Of a DNA stretch of 64,000 nt, positions 50,178-58,830 are shown in pieces. Origin of the DNA: Bradyrhizobium sp. (GTDB taxonomy: Bacteria > Pseudomonadota > Alphaproteobacteria > Rhizobiales > Xanthobacteraceae); the NCBI RefSeq assembly GCF_022844465.1, contig NZ_JALHLP010000015.1, forward strand, positions 42,111 to 106,110, read 5' to 3'. Every line of letters begins with the position of its first letter. The first letter of the stretch is position 1. Below the pieces are notes generated by a model. That model did not search any database, was not told where the DNA came from, and was given only the letters and a program-made list of their open reading frames with translations. Made by a program: the position numbers and the translations under genes.

Positions 50178-52049
50178 ATGAAATCCGCGACATCCCGTTC
50201 CGGCACGACGACCCGCAAAGTCGCCATCGGCAAGCAGGCCACCGTCCGCAAGGTGACGGCCGTCAAACCGAAAAGCGGCAAGCTGCCGGAATGGAACCTG
50301 GCCGATCTCTATACCGGCATCAGCGCCCCCGAGGTCGCGCGCGATTTGCAACAGATGGACGCGGACTGCGTCGCGTTCGAGGCCGACTACAAGGGCAAGC
50401 TGGCGGCAGGTGTGGCCGGGGAAGACGGCGGCCGCTGGCTCGCCGAAGCGGTGCGGCGCTACGAGGCGATCGACGACCTGGCGGGCCGGCTCGGCTCCTT
50501 TGCCGGCCTGGTTCATGCCGGCGACAGCGTCGATCCCGTTATCTCCAAGTTCTACGGCGATGTTTCCGAGCGGCTGACGGCAGCCTCGGTGCATCTGCTG
50601 TTCTTTGCGCTCGAGCTCAACCGCATCGACGATAGCGCGATCGAGCGCGCCATGCAGACGCCGGAACTGGCGCATTACCGTCCCTGGATCGAGGATCTGC
50701 GCAAGGACAAGCCCTACCAGCTCGAGGATCGCGTCGAGCAACTGTTCCATGAAAAATCCCAGAGCGGTTACGCCGCCTGGAATCGGCTGTTCGATCAGAC
50801 TATTTCCGGGCTGCGCTTCAAGGTCGGTGGCAAGACGCTTGCGATCGAGCCGACGCTCAGCCTGTTGCAGGACCGCGCGCCGGAAAAGCGCAAGGCGGCG
50901 GGGCAAGCCCTGGCGACGACCTTCAAGGACAACGAGCGAACCTTTGCCCTCATCACCAACACGCTCGCCAAGGACAAGGAAATCTCCGATCGCTGGCGCG
51001 GCTTCCAGGATGTCGCGGATTCGCGCCATTTGAACAACCGCGTCGAGCGCGAGGTCGTCGACGCGCTGGTCGGTTCGGTGCGCGCGGCCTATCCGCGGCT
51101 CTCGCACCGCTACTACAATCTGAAAGCCGGCTGGTTCAAAAAGAAGAAGCTCGCGCATTGGGACCGCAATGCGCCGTTGCCGTTTGCGGCGACCGGCACC
51201 ATCGCCTGGCCCGAGGCCAGGGATATGGTGCTGACCGCCTACCGCGGCTTCTCGGACGAGATGGCGGCGATCGCGGAGCGCTTCTTCACCGATCGCTGGA
51301 TCGACGCGCCGGTGCGGCCGGGCAAGGCGCCGGGCGCGTTCTCGCACCCGACCACGCCGTCGGCGCACCCCTATGTGCTCATGAATTACCAGGGCAAACC
51401 GCGCGACGTGATGACGCTCGCCCATGAACTCGGTCATGGCGTGCATCAGGTGCTGGCCGCCAGGAACGGCGCGCTGATGGCGCCGACGCCGTTGACGTTG
51501 GCCGAGACCGCCAGCGTGTTCGGCGAGATGCTGACCTTCAAGCGGCTGCTGTCGCAGACCCGGAACGTCAGGCAACGCCAGGCGCTGCTCGCCGGCAAGG
51601 TCGAGGACATGATCAACACCGTGGTGCGGCAGGTCGCGTTCTATTCGTTCGAGCGCGCAATTCATACCGAACGCAAGGGCGGCGAGCTAACCGCCGAGCG
51701 GATCGGCGAGATCTGGCTCAGCGTGCAGGGCGAAAGTCTCGGACCCGCCATCGACATCCGCCCGGGCTACGAGAATTTCTGGATGTACATTCCGCATTTC
51801 ATCCATTCGCCGTTCTACGTCTACGCCTACGCGTTCGGCGACTGCCTCGTTAACTCGCTTTATGCCGTCTACGAAAATGCCTCCGACGGCTTTGCCGAGC
51901 GCTATCTGGCGATGCTGGCCGCCGGCGGCACCAAGCACTATTCCGAACTGCTCCAGCCGTTCGGGCTCGACGCCAGGGACCCCAAATTCTGGGACGGCGG
52001 GCTGTCGGTGATCTCAGGCATGATCGACGAGCTGGAAACCATGAGTTGA
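50178..52049 (+). CDS. pepF: M3-family oligoendopeptidase F
   Basis: A 623-residue zinc oligopeptidase of the M3 family. The catalytic motif LAHELGHGVHQVLAA (HExxH) is near residue 420, with the third ligand Glu in TLAETASVFGEML and a later IHSPFYVYAYAFG region that is conserved. It hydrolyses short peptides in the cytoplasm. An unusual feature is the Lys/Thr/Arg-rich N-terminal stretch of about 35 residues (KVAIGKQATVRKVTAVKPKS) before the domain start LPEWNLADLY. ATG 50178 is preferred to a TTG at 50133. Confidence 0.93.
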   Translation: MKSATSRSGTTTRKVAIGKQATVRKVTAVKPKSGKLPEWNLADLYTGISAPEVARDLQQMDADCVAFEADYKGKLAAGVAGEDGGRWLAEAVRRYEAIDDLAGRLGSFAGLVHAGDSVDPVISKFYGDVSERLTAASVHLLFFALELNRIDDSAIERAMQTPELAHYRPWIEDLRKDKPYQLEDRVEQLFHEKSQSGYAAWNRLFDQTISGLRFKVGGKTLAIEPTLSLLQDRAPEKRKAAGQALATTFKDNERTFALITNTLAKDKEISDRWRGFQDVADSRHLNNRVEREVVDALVGSVRAAYPRLSHRYYNLKAGWFKKKKLAHWDRNAPLPFAATGTIAWPEARDMVLTAYRGFSDEMAAIAERFFTDRWIDAPVRPGKAPGAFSHPTTPSAHPYVLMNYQGKPRDVMTLAHELGHGVHQVLAARNGALMAPTPLTLAETASVFGEMLTFKRLLSQTRNVRQRQALLAGKVEDMINTVVRQVAFYSFERAIHTERKGGELTAERIGEIWLSVQGESLGPAIDIRPGYENFWMYIPHFIHSPFYVYAYAFGDCLVNSLYAVYENASDGFAERYLAMLAAGGTKHYSELLQPFGLDARDPKFWDGGLSVISGMIDELETMS

Positions 52050-52151
52050 CGCGTGGGCACACCTTCCGAAGGGCGTTTTCGATCCTGCGGACATCCCTTT
52101 CCCTGCCGCCCGTCAGCAGTAAAACATCTGTTGAACAATGGCCTCGATAGT

Positions 52152-52170
52152 GTTATACGATCTGTATAAC
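52152..52170 (+). promoter_or_regulatory. Perfect palindrome upstream of the AbrB-like/Doc operon
   Basis: GTTATAC-GATCT-GTATAAC, 7-bp perfect arms, ending 12 bp before the antitoxin ATG. TATAC/GTATAAC also resembles a -10 element, so binding would cover the promoter. A good candidate for the autoregulatory operator of the toxin-antitoxin pair. Confidence 0.6.
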
Positions 52171-52182
52171 GGAGTTTGATCA

Positions 52183-52455
52183 ATGAACGAGAAGCCCAAG
52201 ATCGAGTCCGAGGTCCGCGGCCAAGTTATTGGAACCGTTGAGATCAAGAAGATTGGAAATTCGTCGGGACTTATCCTCTCCAAGGATGTGCTTGCGCGGA
52301 TGAATGCCAGTATCGGCGATAAGCTGTATGTCACTCTGACGCCGGATGGCGGTTTCCGGTTGACCCCTCATGACCCGGATTTCGAGAAGGCCATGGAAGT
52401 CGCTCGGCGTGGCATGAAGCGCTATCACAATGCCTTGGCTGAACTGGCCAAATGA
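52183..52455 (+). CDS. AbrB/MazE-like antitoxin
   Basis: A 90-residue protein with a swapped-hairpin AbrB-like DNA-binding domain: GTVEIKKIGNSSGLILSKDV, then GDKLYVTLTPDGGFRLTPHD. The C-terminal third is helical (FEKAMEVARRGMKRYHNALA) and should bind the toxin. It overlaps the following Doc-family toxin gene by 4 bp. It probably neutralises the toxin and represses the operon through the GTTATAC palindrome. Confidence 0.87.
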   Translation: MNEKPKIESEVRGQVIGTVEIKKIGNSSGLILSKDVLARMNASIGDKLYVTLTPDGGFRLTPHDPDFEKAMEVARRGMKRYHNALAELAK

Positions 52456-52838
52456 CCGAGCCGTTTTGGCTCACCCGTCAGATCATCGTCGCAATTCACG
52501 ACGAGCAACTTGCGATCCACGGCGGCGCCAGCGGATTGCGCGACGAAGGCATGCTCGAATCGGCGCTCGACCGGCCGAAAAACCGGTGGGCCTATGAGCA
52601 GGCTGAACTGGCCGAGTTGGCTGCAGCCTATGCGTTCGGCATCGCGCGCAATCACCCGTTTGTGGACGGCAACAAGCGCACCTCGCTGCTGGCGCTCTAT
52701 ACATTTCTCGGCGTTAACGGCATCGAATTTGTTGTGCCGGAAGCAGAGGCGGCGGCCATCATCCTGGCGCTCGCCGCCGGCGAGGTCAGCGAGGAAAGCC
52801 TGACCCGCTGGATCCGGGACAACTGGCCTTCGGCATGA
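52452..52838 (+). CDS. doc: Fic/Doc-family toxin (death-on-curing)
   Basis: A 128-residue Fic-fold protein of the Doc group. Landmarks are IHDEQLAIHGGASGLRDEGM, LESALDRPKNRW and the catalytic HPFVDGNKRTSLLALYTFL near residue 72. The Lys after Asn, in place of Gly, is the Doc pattern, which in phage P1 Doc directs phosphorylation of elongation factor Tu rather than AMP transfer. No inhibitory helix is present, so inhibition must come from the preceding antitoxin. It is intact and typical in length. Confidence 0.92.
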   Translation: MTEPFWLTRQIIVAIHDEQLAIHGGASGLRDEGMLESALDRPKNRWAYEQAELAELAAAYAFGIARNHPFVDGNKRTSLLALYTFLGVNGIEFVVPEAEAAAIILALAAGEVSEESLTRWIRDNWPSA

Positions 52839-52931
52839 CCCGATAAGCGGGGAGGAGGCGCGCAGGCCGTTGCCCCGACAGGCGCTTTGCGGTAATTGCA
52901 CCGAGAATTCTGGACTGGACGGGGGATACCG

Positions 52932-53084
52932 ATGGCAGAGCATAAAGAAGCGGCCTACACCACCGCTGACGGCAACGACTATGCGGCGCATGAGCAAACC
53001 TACGAAGGCTTCATCATGCTGGTCAAATACGGCACCGCGGCCGTTGTCATCATCGTCGCCTTGATGGGCTTCTTCCTGACCTGA
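52932..53084 (+). CDS. aa3-type cytochrome c oxidase subunit IV
   Basis: A 50-residue single-helix protein of the bacterial aa3 oxidase subunit IV family. MAEHKEAAYTTADGNDYAAH and EQTYEGFIMLVKYGTAAVVI lead into one membrane segment ending LMGFFLT. It associates with aa3-type oxidase, whose main subunits are not in this window. The location just before the transhydrogenase operon is common in this bacterial group. Confidence 0.85.
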   Translation: MAEHKEAAYTTADGNDYAAHEQTYEGFIMLVKYGTAAVVIIVALMGFFLT

Positions 53085-53220
53085 CGCATCGCTTCCAGCG
53101 CCGCCACCGCTGGCGGCAGCCAGGACTTGCACGCCGTCCGGTTACGAAACCGGTATCCAACTCAGCGAAAAAAACGCTAGTTTGCTTGCGCGCGCACCCG
53201 CCGTGCCGCCGGGAGGCCCC

Positions 53221-54351
53221 ATGAAGATTGCGATTGCCAAGGAAATCGATCCGTCCGAACCGCGGGTGGCGGCATCTCCCGACACCGTCAAGAAGTACAG
53301 GGCGATCGGCGCCGAAGTCGCGATCGAGCCGGGCGCGGGCATCAAGTCGGGCCTGCCGGATTCCGAATTCAGCGCGGTGGGCGCCACCGTCAGCGCCGAC
53401 GCGCTCAAGGATGCCGACATCATCATCAAGGTGAGGCGGCCGGAAGCCTCCGAGCTTTCGCAGTACAAGCGCGGCGCGCTGGTGATCGCCATCATGGACC
53501 CTTACGGAAACGAGGCGGCGCTGAAGACGATCGCGGAGGCCGGGGTCTCGGCGTTCGCGATGGAGTTGATGCCGCGGATCACCCGCGCGCAAGTGATGGA
53601 CGTGCTGTCGAGCCAGGCCAACCTTGCAGGCTACCGCGCGGTGATCGAGGCGGCCGAGGCGTTCGGCCGCGCCTTCCCGATGATGATGACGGCGGCCGGC
53701 ACCATTCCGGCGGCGAAGGTGTTCGTGATGGGCGTCGGCGTGGCCGGCCTGCAGGCGATCGCGACGGCGCGCCGGCTCGGCGCCGTGGTCACCGCGACCG
53801 ACGTGCGGCCGGCGACCAAGGAGCAGGTCGAATCGCTCGGCGCCAAGTTCCTCGCGGTCGAGGACGAGGAATTCAAGAACGCCCAGACCGCCGGCGGCTA
53901 CGCCAAGGAAATGTCTCGGGAATACCAGGCCAAGCAGGCGGCATTGACCGCCGAACACATCAAGAAGCAGGACATCATCATCACCACGGCGCTGATCCCC
54001 GGCCGCCCGGCGCCACGGCTCGTCACTTCGGCGATGGTGAAGTCGATGAGGCCCGGCTCGGTGCTGATCGACCTCGCCATCGAGCGCGGCGGCAATGTCG
54101 AGGGCGCGAGGCCCGGCGAAGTCGTCGAGACCGACGGCGTCAAGATCGTCGGTTACACCAATGTCGCCGGCCGCGTGGCGCAGTCGGCCTCGAGCCTTTA
54201 CGCCCGCAACCTGTTTTCGTTCATCGAGACCCTGGTCGACAAGCCAAACAAGGCGCTTGCGGTCAATTGGGATGATGAACTGGTGAAGGCCACGGCGCTG
54301 ACCCGGGACGGCGCCGTCATTCATCCGAACTTCCAGCCCAAATCCGCCTGA
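53221..54351 (+). CDS. pntAA: NAD(P) transhydrogenase subunit alpha, part 1
   Basis: The NAD(H)-binding domain I of the proton-translocating transhydrogenase, which uses proton motive force to make NADPH from NADH. The 376-residue protein starts MKIAIAKEIDPSEPRVAASP and has the NAD fold FVMGVGVAGLQAIATARRLG, TDVRPATKEQVESLGAKF and DIIITTALIPGRPAPRL. The subunit is split, with the membrane part encoded separately by the next gene, as in Rhodospirillum-type enzymes. ATG 53221 with GGGAGG upstream is preferred. Confidence 0.96.
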   Translation: MKIAIAKEIDPSEPRVAASPDTVKKYRAIGAEVAIEPGAGIKSGLPDSEFSAVGATVSADALKDADIIIKVRRPEASELSQYKRGALVIAIMDPYGNEAALKTIAEAGVSAFAMELMPRITRAQVMDVLSSQANLAGYRAVIEAAEAFGRAFPMMMTAAGTIPAAKVFVMGVGVAGLQAIATARRLGAVVTATDVRPATKEQVESLGAKFLAVEDEEFKNAQTAGGYAKEMSREYQAKQAALTAEHIKKQDIIITTALIPGRPAPRLVTSAMVKSMRPGSVLIDLAIERGGNVEGARPGEVVETDGVKIVGYTNVAGRVAQSASSLYARNLFSFIETLVDKPNKALAVNWDDELVKATALTRDGAVIHPNFQPKSA

Positions 54352-54362
54352 GGAGAGCCGCC

Positions 54363-54668
54363 ATGGATGCCGTCAGTCCCTTCGTGTTCCAGCTCTCGAT
54401 CTTCGTGCTTGCGGTTTTCGTCGGCTATTTCGTGGTCTGGTCGGTGACCCCGGCGCTGCACACGCCGCTGATGTCGGTGACCAACGCGATCTCCTCGGTG
54501 ATCGTGGTCGGCGCGCTGCTCGCGGTTGGCGTTCCCATGATCTCCAGCGGCAGCGGCTGGGCGCGCGGCTTCGGCTTCATCGCGCTGATCTTTGCCTGCG
54601 TGAATATCTTCGGCGGCTTCCTGGTCACCCAGCGCATGCTGGCGATGTACAAGAAGAAGGCCAAGTGA
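54363..54668 (+). CDS. pntAB: NAD(P) transhydrogenase subunit alpha, part 2
   Basis: A 101-residue membrane protein with three to four helices, the first part of the transhydrogenase proton channel. FQLSIFVLAVFVGYFVVWSV, TPALHTPLMSVTNAISSVIV and a closing FLVTQRMLAMYKKK are typical. It lies 11 bp after pntAA with GAGGAG before the ATG, and pairs with pntB for the complete channel. Its stop codon lies in the first unit of a 12-bp tandem repeat (54662-54697). Confidence 0.95.
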   Translation: MDAVSPFVFQLSIFVLAVFVGYFVVWSVTPALHTPLMSVTNAISSVIVVGALLAVGVPMISSGSGWARGFGFIALIFACVNIFGGFLVTQRMLAMYKKKAK

Positions 54669-54697
54669 GCGGTCAAGTGAGCGGTCAAGTGAGATGG
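54662..54697 (+). repeat. 12-bp tandem repeat at the pntAB stop codon
   Basis: Units CAAGTGAGCGGT (54662-54673), CAAGTGAGCGGT (54674-54685) and the diverged CAAGTGAGATGG (54686-54697). The first holds the pntAB stop TGA; the later units repeat it outside the gene, lengthening the spacer before pntB. Confidence 0.85.
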
Positions 54698-54746
54698 CGG
54701 GCGCGCGGCGTGCACCTCGCGGTGACGAAGACAATGGGGACCTGAG

Positions 54747-56144
54747 ATGAACGCCAATCTGGCTGCACTGCTGTATCTCGTGGCGGGCGTGCTCTTCATC
54801 CTGTCGTTGCGCGGGTTGTCCAGTCCGGCGACGTCGCGCCAGGGCAATCTGTTCGGCATGATCGGTATGGCGATCGCGATCGCCACTACGCTCGCGAGCC
54901 ATCCGCCGGCGGACGGGCTGGCGTGGCTGCTGGTCGTGCTGGGCATCGCCATCGGCGGCGGCGTCGGCGCCGTGATCGCGCGCCGGGTGCCGATGACCTC
55001 GATGCCGGAACTGGTCGCCGCGTTCCATTCGCTGGTCGGCATGGCGGCGGTGCTGGTGGCGGCCGGGGCGTTCTATGCGCCCGAGGCCTTCGGCATCGGC
55101 AAGCCCGGCGCCATTCACGCCGCGAGCCTGGTTGAAATGTCGCTCGGCGTCGCCATCGGCGCGCTCACCTTCACCGGCTCGGTGATCGCGTTCCTGAAAC
55201 TGTCGGCGCGGATGAGCGGCGCGCCGATTATCCTGCCATTCCGCCACGTCATCAACATCGCGCTCGCGCTGGCGCTGGCGTTCTTCATCTTCGGCCTCGT
55301 CCGCTCCGGCAGCGCGATCGACTTCTGGCTAATCACCATCATCGCGCTGGTGCTCGGCGTACTGATGATCATCCCGATCGGCGGCGCCGACATGCCGGTC
55401 GTGATCTCGATGCTGAATTCCTATTCCGGCTGGGCCGCCGCCGGCATCGGCTTCACGCTCGGCAATTCCGCGCTGATCATCACCGGCGCGCTGGTCGGCT
55501 CCTCCGGCGCGATCCTGTCCTACATCATGTGCCACGCGATGAACCGCTCCTTCATCTCGGTCATTCTCGGCGGCTTCGGCGGCGAAACCGTTGCCGCGGG
55601 CGGCGGGGGCGGCGAACAGCGGCCTGCAAAGCTCGGTTCGGCCGACGACGCCGCCTTCATCATGAAGAATGCCTCCAAGGTCATCATCGTGCCCGGCTAC
55701 GGCATGGCGGTGGCGCAGGCCCAGCATGCGCTGCGCGAAATGGGCGATCTGCTGAAGAAGGAAGGCGTCGAGGTCAAATACGCGATTCACCCGGTCGCGG
55801 GCCGGATGCCCGGCCACATGAACGTGCTGCTGGCCGAAGCCAACGTGCCCTATGACGAGGTGTTCGAGCTGGAGGACATCAATTCCGAGTTCGCGCAGGC
55901 CGACATCGCTTTTGTGATCGGCGCCAACGACGTCACCAATCCGGCGGCCGAGGACGACAAGACCTCGCCGATCTACGGCATGCCGGTGCTGCAGGTCTGG
56001 AAGGCGGGCACCGTGATGTTCATCAAGCGCTCGCTGGCGTCGGGTTATGCCGGCATCGACAATCCGCTGTTCTATCGCGACAACACCATGATGCTGCTCG
56101 GCGACGCCAAGAAGGTCACTGAAAGCATCGTCAAGGGGTTGTAG
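54747..56144 (+). CDS. pntB: NAD(P) transhydrogenase subunit beta
   Basis: A 465-residue subunit with about nine N-terminal membrane helices, including SMPELVAAFHSLVGMAAVLV with the functional His, and MPVVISMLNSYSGWAAAGIG. A C-terminal NADP(H)-binding domain follows, with VIIVPGYGMAVAQAQHALRE, IHPVAGRMPGHMNVLLAEAN and ANDVTNPAAEDDKTSPIYGM. Complete and normal in length. Last gene of the pntAA-pntAB-pntB operon; an alpha/beta hydrolase gene follows after 16 bp. Confidence 0.96.
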   Translation: MNANLAALLYLVAGVLFILSLRGLSSPATSRQGNLFGMIGMAIAIATTLASHPPADGLAWLLVVLGIAIGGGVGAVIARRVPMTSMPELVAAFHSLVGMAAVLVAAGAFYAPEAFGIGKPGAIHAASLVEMSLGVAIGALTFTGSVIAFLKLSARMSGAPIILPFRHVINIALALALAFFIFGLVRSGSAIDFWLITIIALVLGVLMIIPIGGADMPVVISMLNSYSGWAAAGIGFTLGNSALIITGALVGSSGAILSYIMCHAMNRSFISVILGGFGGETVAAGGGGGEQRPAKLGSADDAAFIMKNASKVIIVPGYGMAVAQAQHALREMGDLLKKEGVEVKYAIHPVAGRMPGHMNVLLAEANVPYDEVFELEDINSEFAQADIAFVIGANDVTNPAAEDDKTSPIYGMPVLQVWKAGTVMFIKRSLASGYAGIDNPLFYRDNTMMLLGDAKKVTESIVKGL

Positions 56145-56160
56145 CCCCGCGCAGGAAGCA

Positions 56161-56967
56161 ATGACCGCCCTGAAATGGATCTTGATGGTCGTCTCAGTCG
56201 GTTACGTCTGCGGTCTCGCTGTGCTGTTCCTGGCGCAGCGCGCTGTCCTGTTTCCGGTTCCGACAACGCAGCGCATCTCGCCCCAGCAGGCCGGCTTTCC
56301 GGCGGCCGAGGAGCATGTGCTGACGACGGCGGACGGCGAGAAGGTCGTCCTCTGGCATGTTCCGGCGGAGCCGGGCCGCCCCGTCATTCTCTACTTCCAC
56401 GGCAATGGCGACTATCTCGCCGGATTCTTCGGCCGCTTCCGCGACATCATTGCCGACGGGACCGGTGTGGTCGCCTTGTCCTATCGCGGTTACGCCGGAT
56501 CGAGCGGACAACCGAGCGAGCGTGGATTACTGCAGGATGCGGCCGCCGCCTACGCCTTCACGACGGCGCGATACAGCGCGGACCAGATCGTCGTCTGGGG
56601 GTTTTCGCTCGGCAGCGGCGTCGCGGTGGCATTGGCGGCTGACCAGCCCGTCGGCAAGCTGATCCTGGAAGCGCCCTACAGCTCGATCGCCGATGTCGCA
56701 GCCTCCGCGTTCTGGTTTGCGCCGGTACGGCTGCTGATGCGGGATCAGTTCCGTTCCAGCGAGCGCATCGGGCGGGTCAAGGCTCCGCTGCTCGCCATGC
56801 ATGGCGCGCAGGATCCGACGATACCCATCGTGTTCGGCGAGCGGCTGTTCGAACTGGCGCAGGAACCGAAGCAGTTCGTCCGGTTTGCCGAAGGCGGCCA
56901 CAACGATCTGGACAGTTTCGGAGCAGTCGAAGCCGCGCGCCGGTTCATCGACGCCGCCAAAGGTTGA
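56161..56967 (+). CDS. Alpha/beta hydrolase (BEM46/ABHD13-like)
   Basis: A 268-residue serine hydrolase anchored by one N-terminal helix (ILMVVSVGYVCGLAVLFLAQ). The oxyanion loop VILYFHGNGDYLAG, the nucleophile elbow VWGFSLGSGVAVAL with Ser near residue 148, the acid in HGAQDPTIPI and the His in EGGHNDLDSFG form a complete catalytic set. The pattern matches the BEM46/ABHD13 group; the substrate is not known. It follows pntB by only 16 bp, so it may be cotranscribed, but a functional link with the transhydrogenase is not evident. Confidence 0.88.
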   Translation: MTALKWILMVVSVGYVCGLAVLFLAQRAVLFPVPTTQRISPQQAGFPAAEEHVLTTADGEKVVLWHVPAEPGRPVILYFHGNGDYLAGFFGRFRDIIADGTGVVALSYRGYAGSSGQPSERGLLQDAAAAYAFTTARYSADQIVVWGFSLGSGVAVALAADQPVGKLILEAPYSSIADVAASAFWFAPVRLLMRDQFRSSERIGRVKAPLLAMHGAQDPTIPIVFGERLFELAQEPKQFVRFAEGGHNDLDSFGAVEAARRFIDAAKG

Positions 56968-57006
56968 GGGATGGCATGGTGGGCGTATCGTTGAGATGCG
57001 CAGGCA

Positions 57007-57234
57007 TTGATGAACGAATACTCCGGGACGCTCGCCGCGATTTCGATGGGCGCCGACTATATGGGCGCGCTTACCTATATCGGGAACGCGCCGAACCTGA
57101 TGGTCGCGGCCATTGCGACCGAACGGGGGATCAGGGTGCCGAGTTTCTTCGGATATCTGGTTTGGGCGTCCGCGATTCTTTTCCCGATCTTTCTGCTGCT
57201 GACTTTGCTGCCGCTCGCGCCGGTTCTCGGATAG
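57007..57234 (+). pseudogene. C-terminal fragment of a sodium:proton antiporter (CitMHS-like)
   Basis: A 75-residue frame that matches only the end of a polytopic ion transporter: YMGALTYIGNAPNLMVAAIA followed by IRVPSFFGYLVWASAILFPI and a last hydrophobic helix. The GNAPN loop is a hallmark of sodium:proton antiporters and related citrate-type permeases, which are normally above 400 residues. The preceding 40 bp hold no matching sequence and end against the hydrolase stop, so most of the gene is deleted. Confidence 0.75.
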
Positions 57235-57292
57235 TCTGCAACGCGCTAGTTGGAGAATCTCAAGTTAACCTTTCACCCGGAGACCGATAACC

Positions 57293-57577
57293 ATGCTCAA
57301 CGCCAAGTCCGAGGTTCAGGTCGATACGCCCGAAGTCCGCGTCACCGAATGGCGGCTGGCGCCGGGTAGCGCTACCGGCCATCACACCCATGAGATGGAC
57401 TATGTGATCGTGCCAGTGACATCGGGCGAAATGACCATTGTCGCGCCGAACGGCGACCGCTCCAAGGCGCAGCTCGGGGTCGGCAAGTCCTATTTCCGCA
57501 AAGCCGGCGTCAAGCACGACGTGCTCAATGAAACCGCGAGCGAAATCGTGTTCCTGGAGGTCGAGCTGAAGCCGTGA
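57293..57577 (+). CDS. Cupin-domain protein
   Basis: A 94-residue single-domain cupin. The first motif is GSATGHHTHEMDYVIVPVTS, with the metal-binding His pair and Glu, and the second ends at KAGVKHDVLNETASEIVFLE. This fold can bind a metal or small ligand; the substrate is unknown. It is isolated between the antiporter remnant and an unrelated gene. Confidence 0.86.
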   Translation: MLNAKSEVQVDTPEVRVTEWRLAPGSATGHHTHEMDYVIVPVTSGEMTIVAPNGDRSKAQLGVGKSYFRKAGVKHDVLNETASEIVFLEVELKP

Positions 57578-57785
57578 CCAGCCGGCGGCGACCTGTTGGG
57601 AATGCGGGATCGCGCCGCGGCCGGCGTTAACCTTTGAGAAACCAGAACCGCGCTTTTCGCGTCGCGGCTGCCTGGGGACCGCCAACTGGCCCACCGGGAG
57701 CGCCAATTGCCACCGATCCGTCGCAGTTGATCCCTCAATGCGCCTCAAAGTTCCAGCAAAAATTCCGCAGCGCGGAGTGCCTTGA

Positions 57786-58691
57786 ATGCTGAAATACCTG
57801 AAGAAATTCGCCGTGGACATTTTTCCCTCGGTGGCTGCGACCGTCATCGGGGCCTACATCGTCAACCACTACATCGTGAGCAAGCCGGCGACGAATACCC
57901 CCGCCGCTTCGGTCGCCGCGAAGGGCAGGGCGGATACCAGCGCCACGCCGGCCGAGACAGCGGCCGAAGTCAGCAATCTTCCTGCCGCGGGCGTCAAGGC
58001 CAGGGGCATTTCCGAGAAGGCCCTGATGGAGAGGACCGCCGCTGAAAGGCCGGCGGTGGCAGAAAAGATCCACGAAAAACCGCAAGACAAAGCCGAACCA
58101 AGGCTCGACGCGAAAAGCGCCGCCAGCCCGGCAGAAACCGCGAGCATTCCCGCCGAGCCGCGGCGTCAACCGGTCGCGCCGCGCGAAAGGGAAAAGATCA
58201 GGGTCGTGCTGCCGTCGCCCGTGCAACCTTCGCCGTCCGCCGCCGCCCCGGTCGCATCGCCCGCGGCCGAGTCCGTGCCGGACGAACGTCGCGACGCCAA
58301 CGAACTGGCGCGGGCGGCGATCGAACGCCTGCGCGGCAACGCAGACCATTCGCCGCGGATGCCGGAACCCGCGCGTCCGCCGGATGTCTCCCGCGTCGTG
58401 GCGGCGCCGCCCGCGGCTGCGCCCGTACCGCGCCCGCTGCCGCCGCCGATCCTGGTTGCGACGCCGCCGACCGGCGAACTCCCCGGCCAGCCCTCATCGC
58501 AGGCGAGGCCGCCCCTGGCCGCAACTCCCGGGGCCGCGGACCGCCCGACGCCGCCCGCCGAAATCCCGTCGCGGCCGCTCGACCTGCGCGCCGAAGTTGC
58601 GGAGCCTTCGGTGCGTGAGCGCGGCACTGCGGTTGCCGAAGAGGTGATGTCGACCGCGAAATCGCTGTTCCAGGCGGTGCTGCCGAAATAG
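57786..58691 (+). CDS. Membrane-anchored proline/alanine-rich protein of unknown function
   Basis: A 301-residue protein. The start MLKYLKKFAVDIFPSVAATV runs into one membrane helix (about 10-28), followed by about 240 residues rich in Pro, Ala, Arg and Glu with no recognisable fold. A short predicted helix near the end, VRERGTAVAEEVMSTAKSLF, is the only other ordered-looking part. It may be a periplasm-spanning or cytoplasmic-tail scaffold. No family is recognised. It is convergent with the TPR lipoprotein gene, with repeat copy D between. Confidence 0.6.
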   Translation: MLKYLKKFAVDIFPSVAATVIGAYIVNHYIVSKPATNTPAASVAAKGRADTSATPAETAAEVSNLPAAGVKARGISEKALMERTAAERPAVAEKIHEKPQDKAEPRLDAKSAASPAETASIPAEPRRQPVAPREREKIRVVLPSPVQPSPSAAAPVASPAAESVPDERRDANELARAAIERLRGNADHSPRMPEPARPPDVSRVVAAPPAAAPVPRPLPPPILVATPPTGELPGQPSSQARPPLAATPGAADRPTPPAEIPSRPLDLRAEVAEPSVRERGTAVAEEVMSTAKSLFQAVLPK

Positions 58692-58725
58692 CGCCGTCGC
58701 AGGTCCAAAGCGTCGGCGGCAGGGC

Positions 58726-58830
58726 CTAAAGCGCGATGAGATTGGGATGAATCATCATCGCGCTTCAGCTCTTTCGTTTGAGCATGATCTCTTCGGAAAA
58801 CCGCTGCACACTTTTCCGGATCATGCTCTA
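58726..58830. repeat. Interspersed hairpin repeat, copy D (minus orientation)
   Basis: The full-length copy, in reverse orientation. Its hairpin end has a perfect 11-bp stem AAGCGCGATGA (58729-58739) / TCATCGCGCTT (58755-58765). Its other end, read on the minus strand as TAGAGCATGATCCGG, supplies the TAG stop of the TPR lipoprotein gene. It lies between two convergent genes. Confidence 0.88.
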
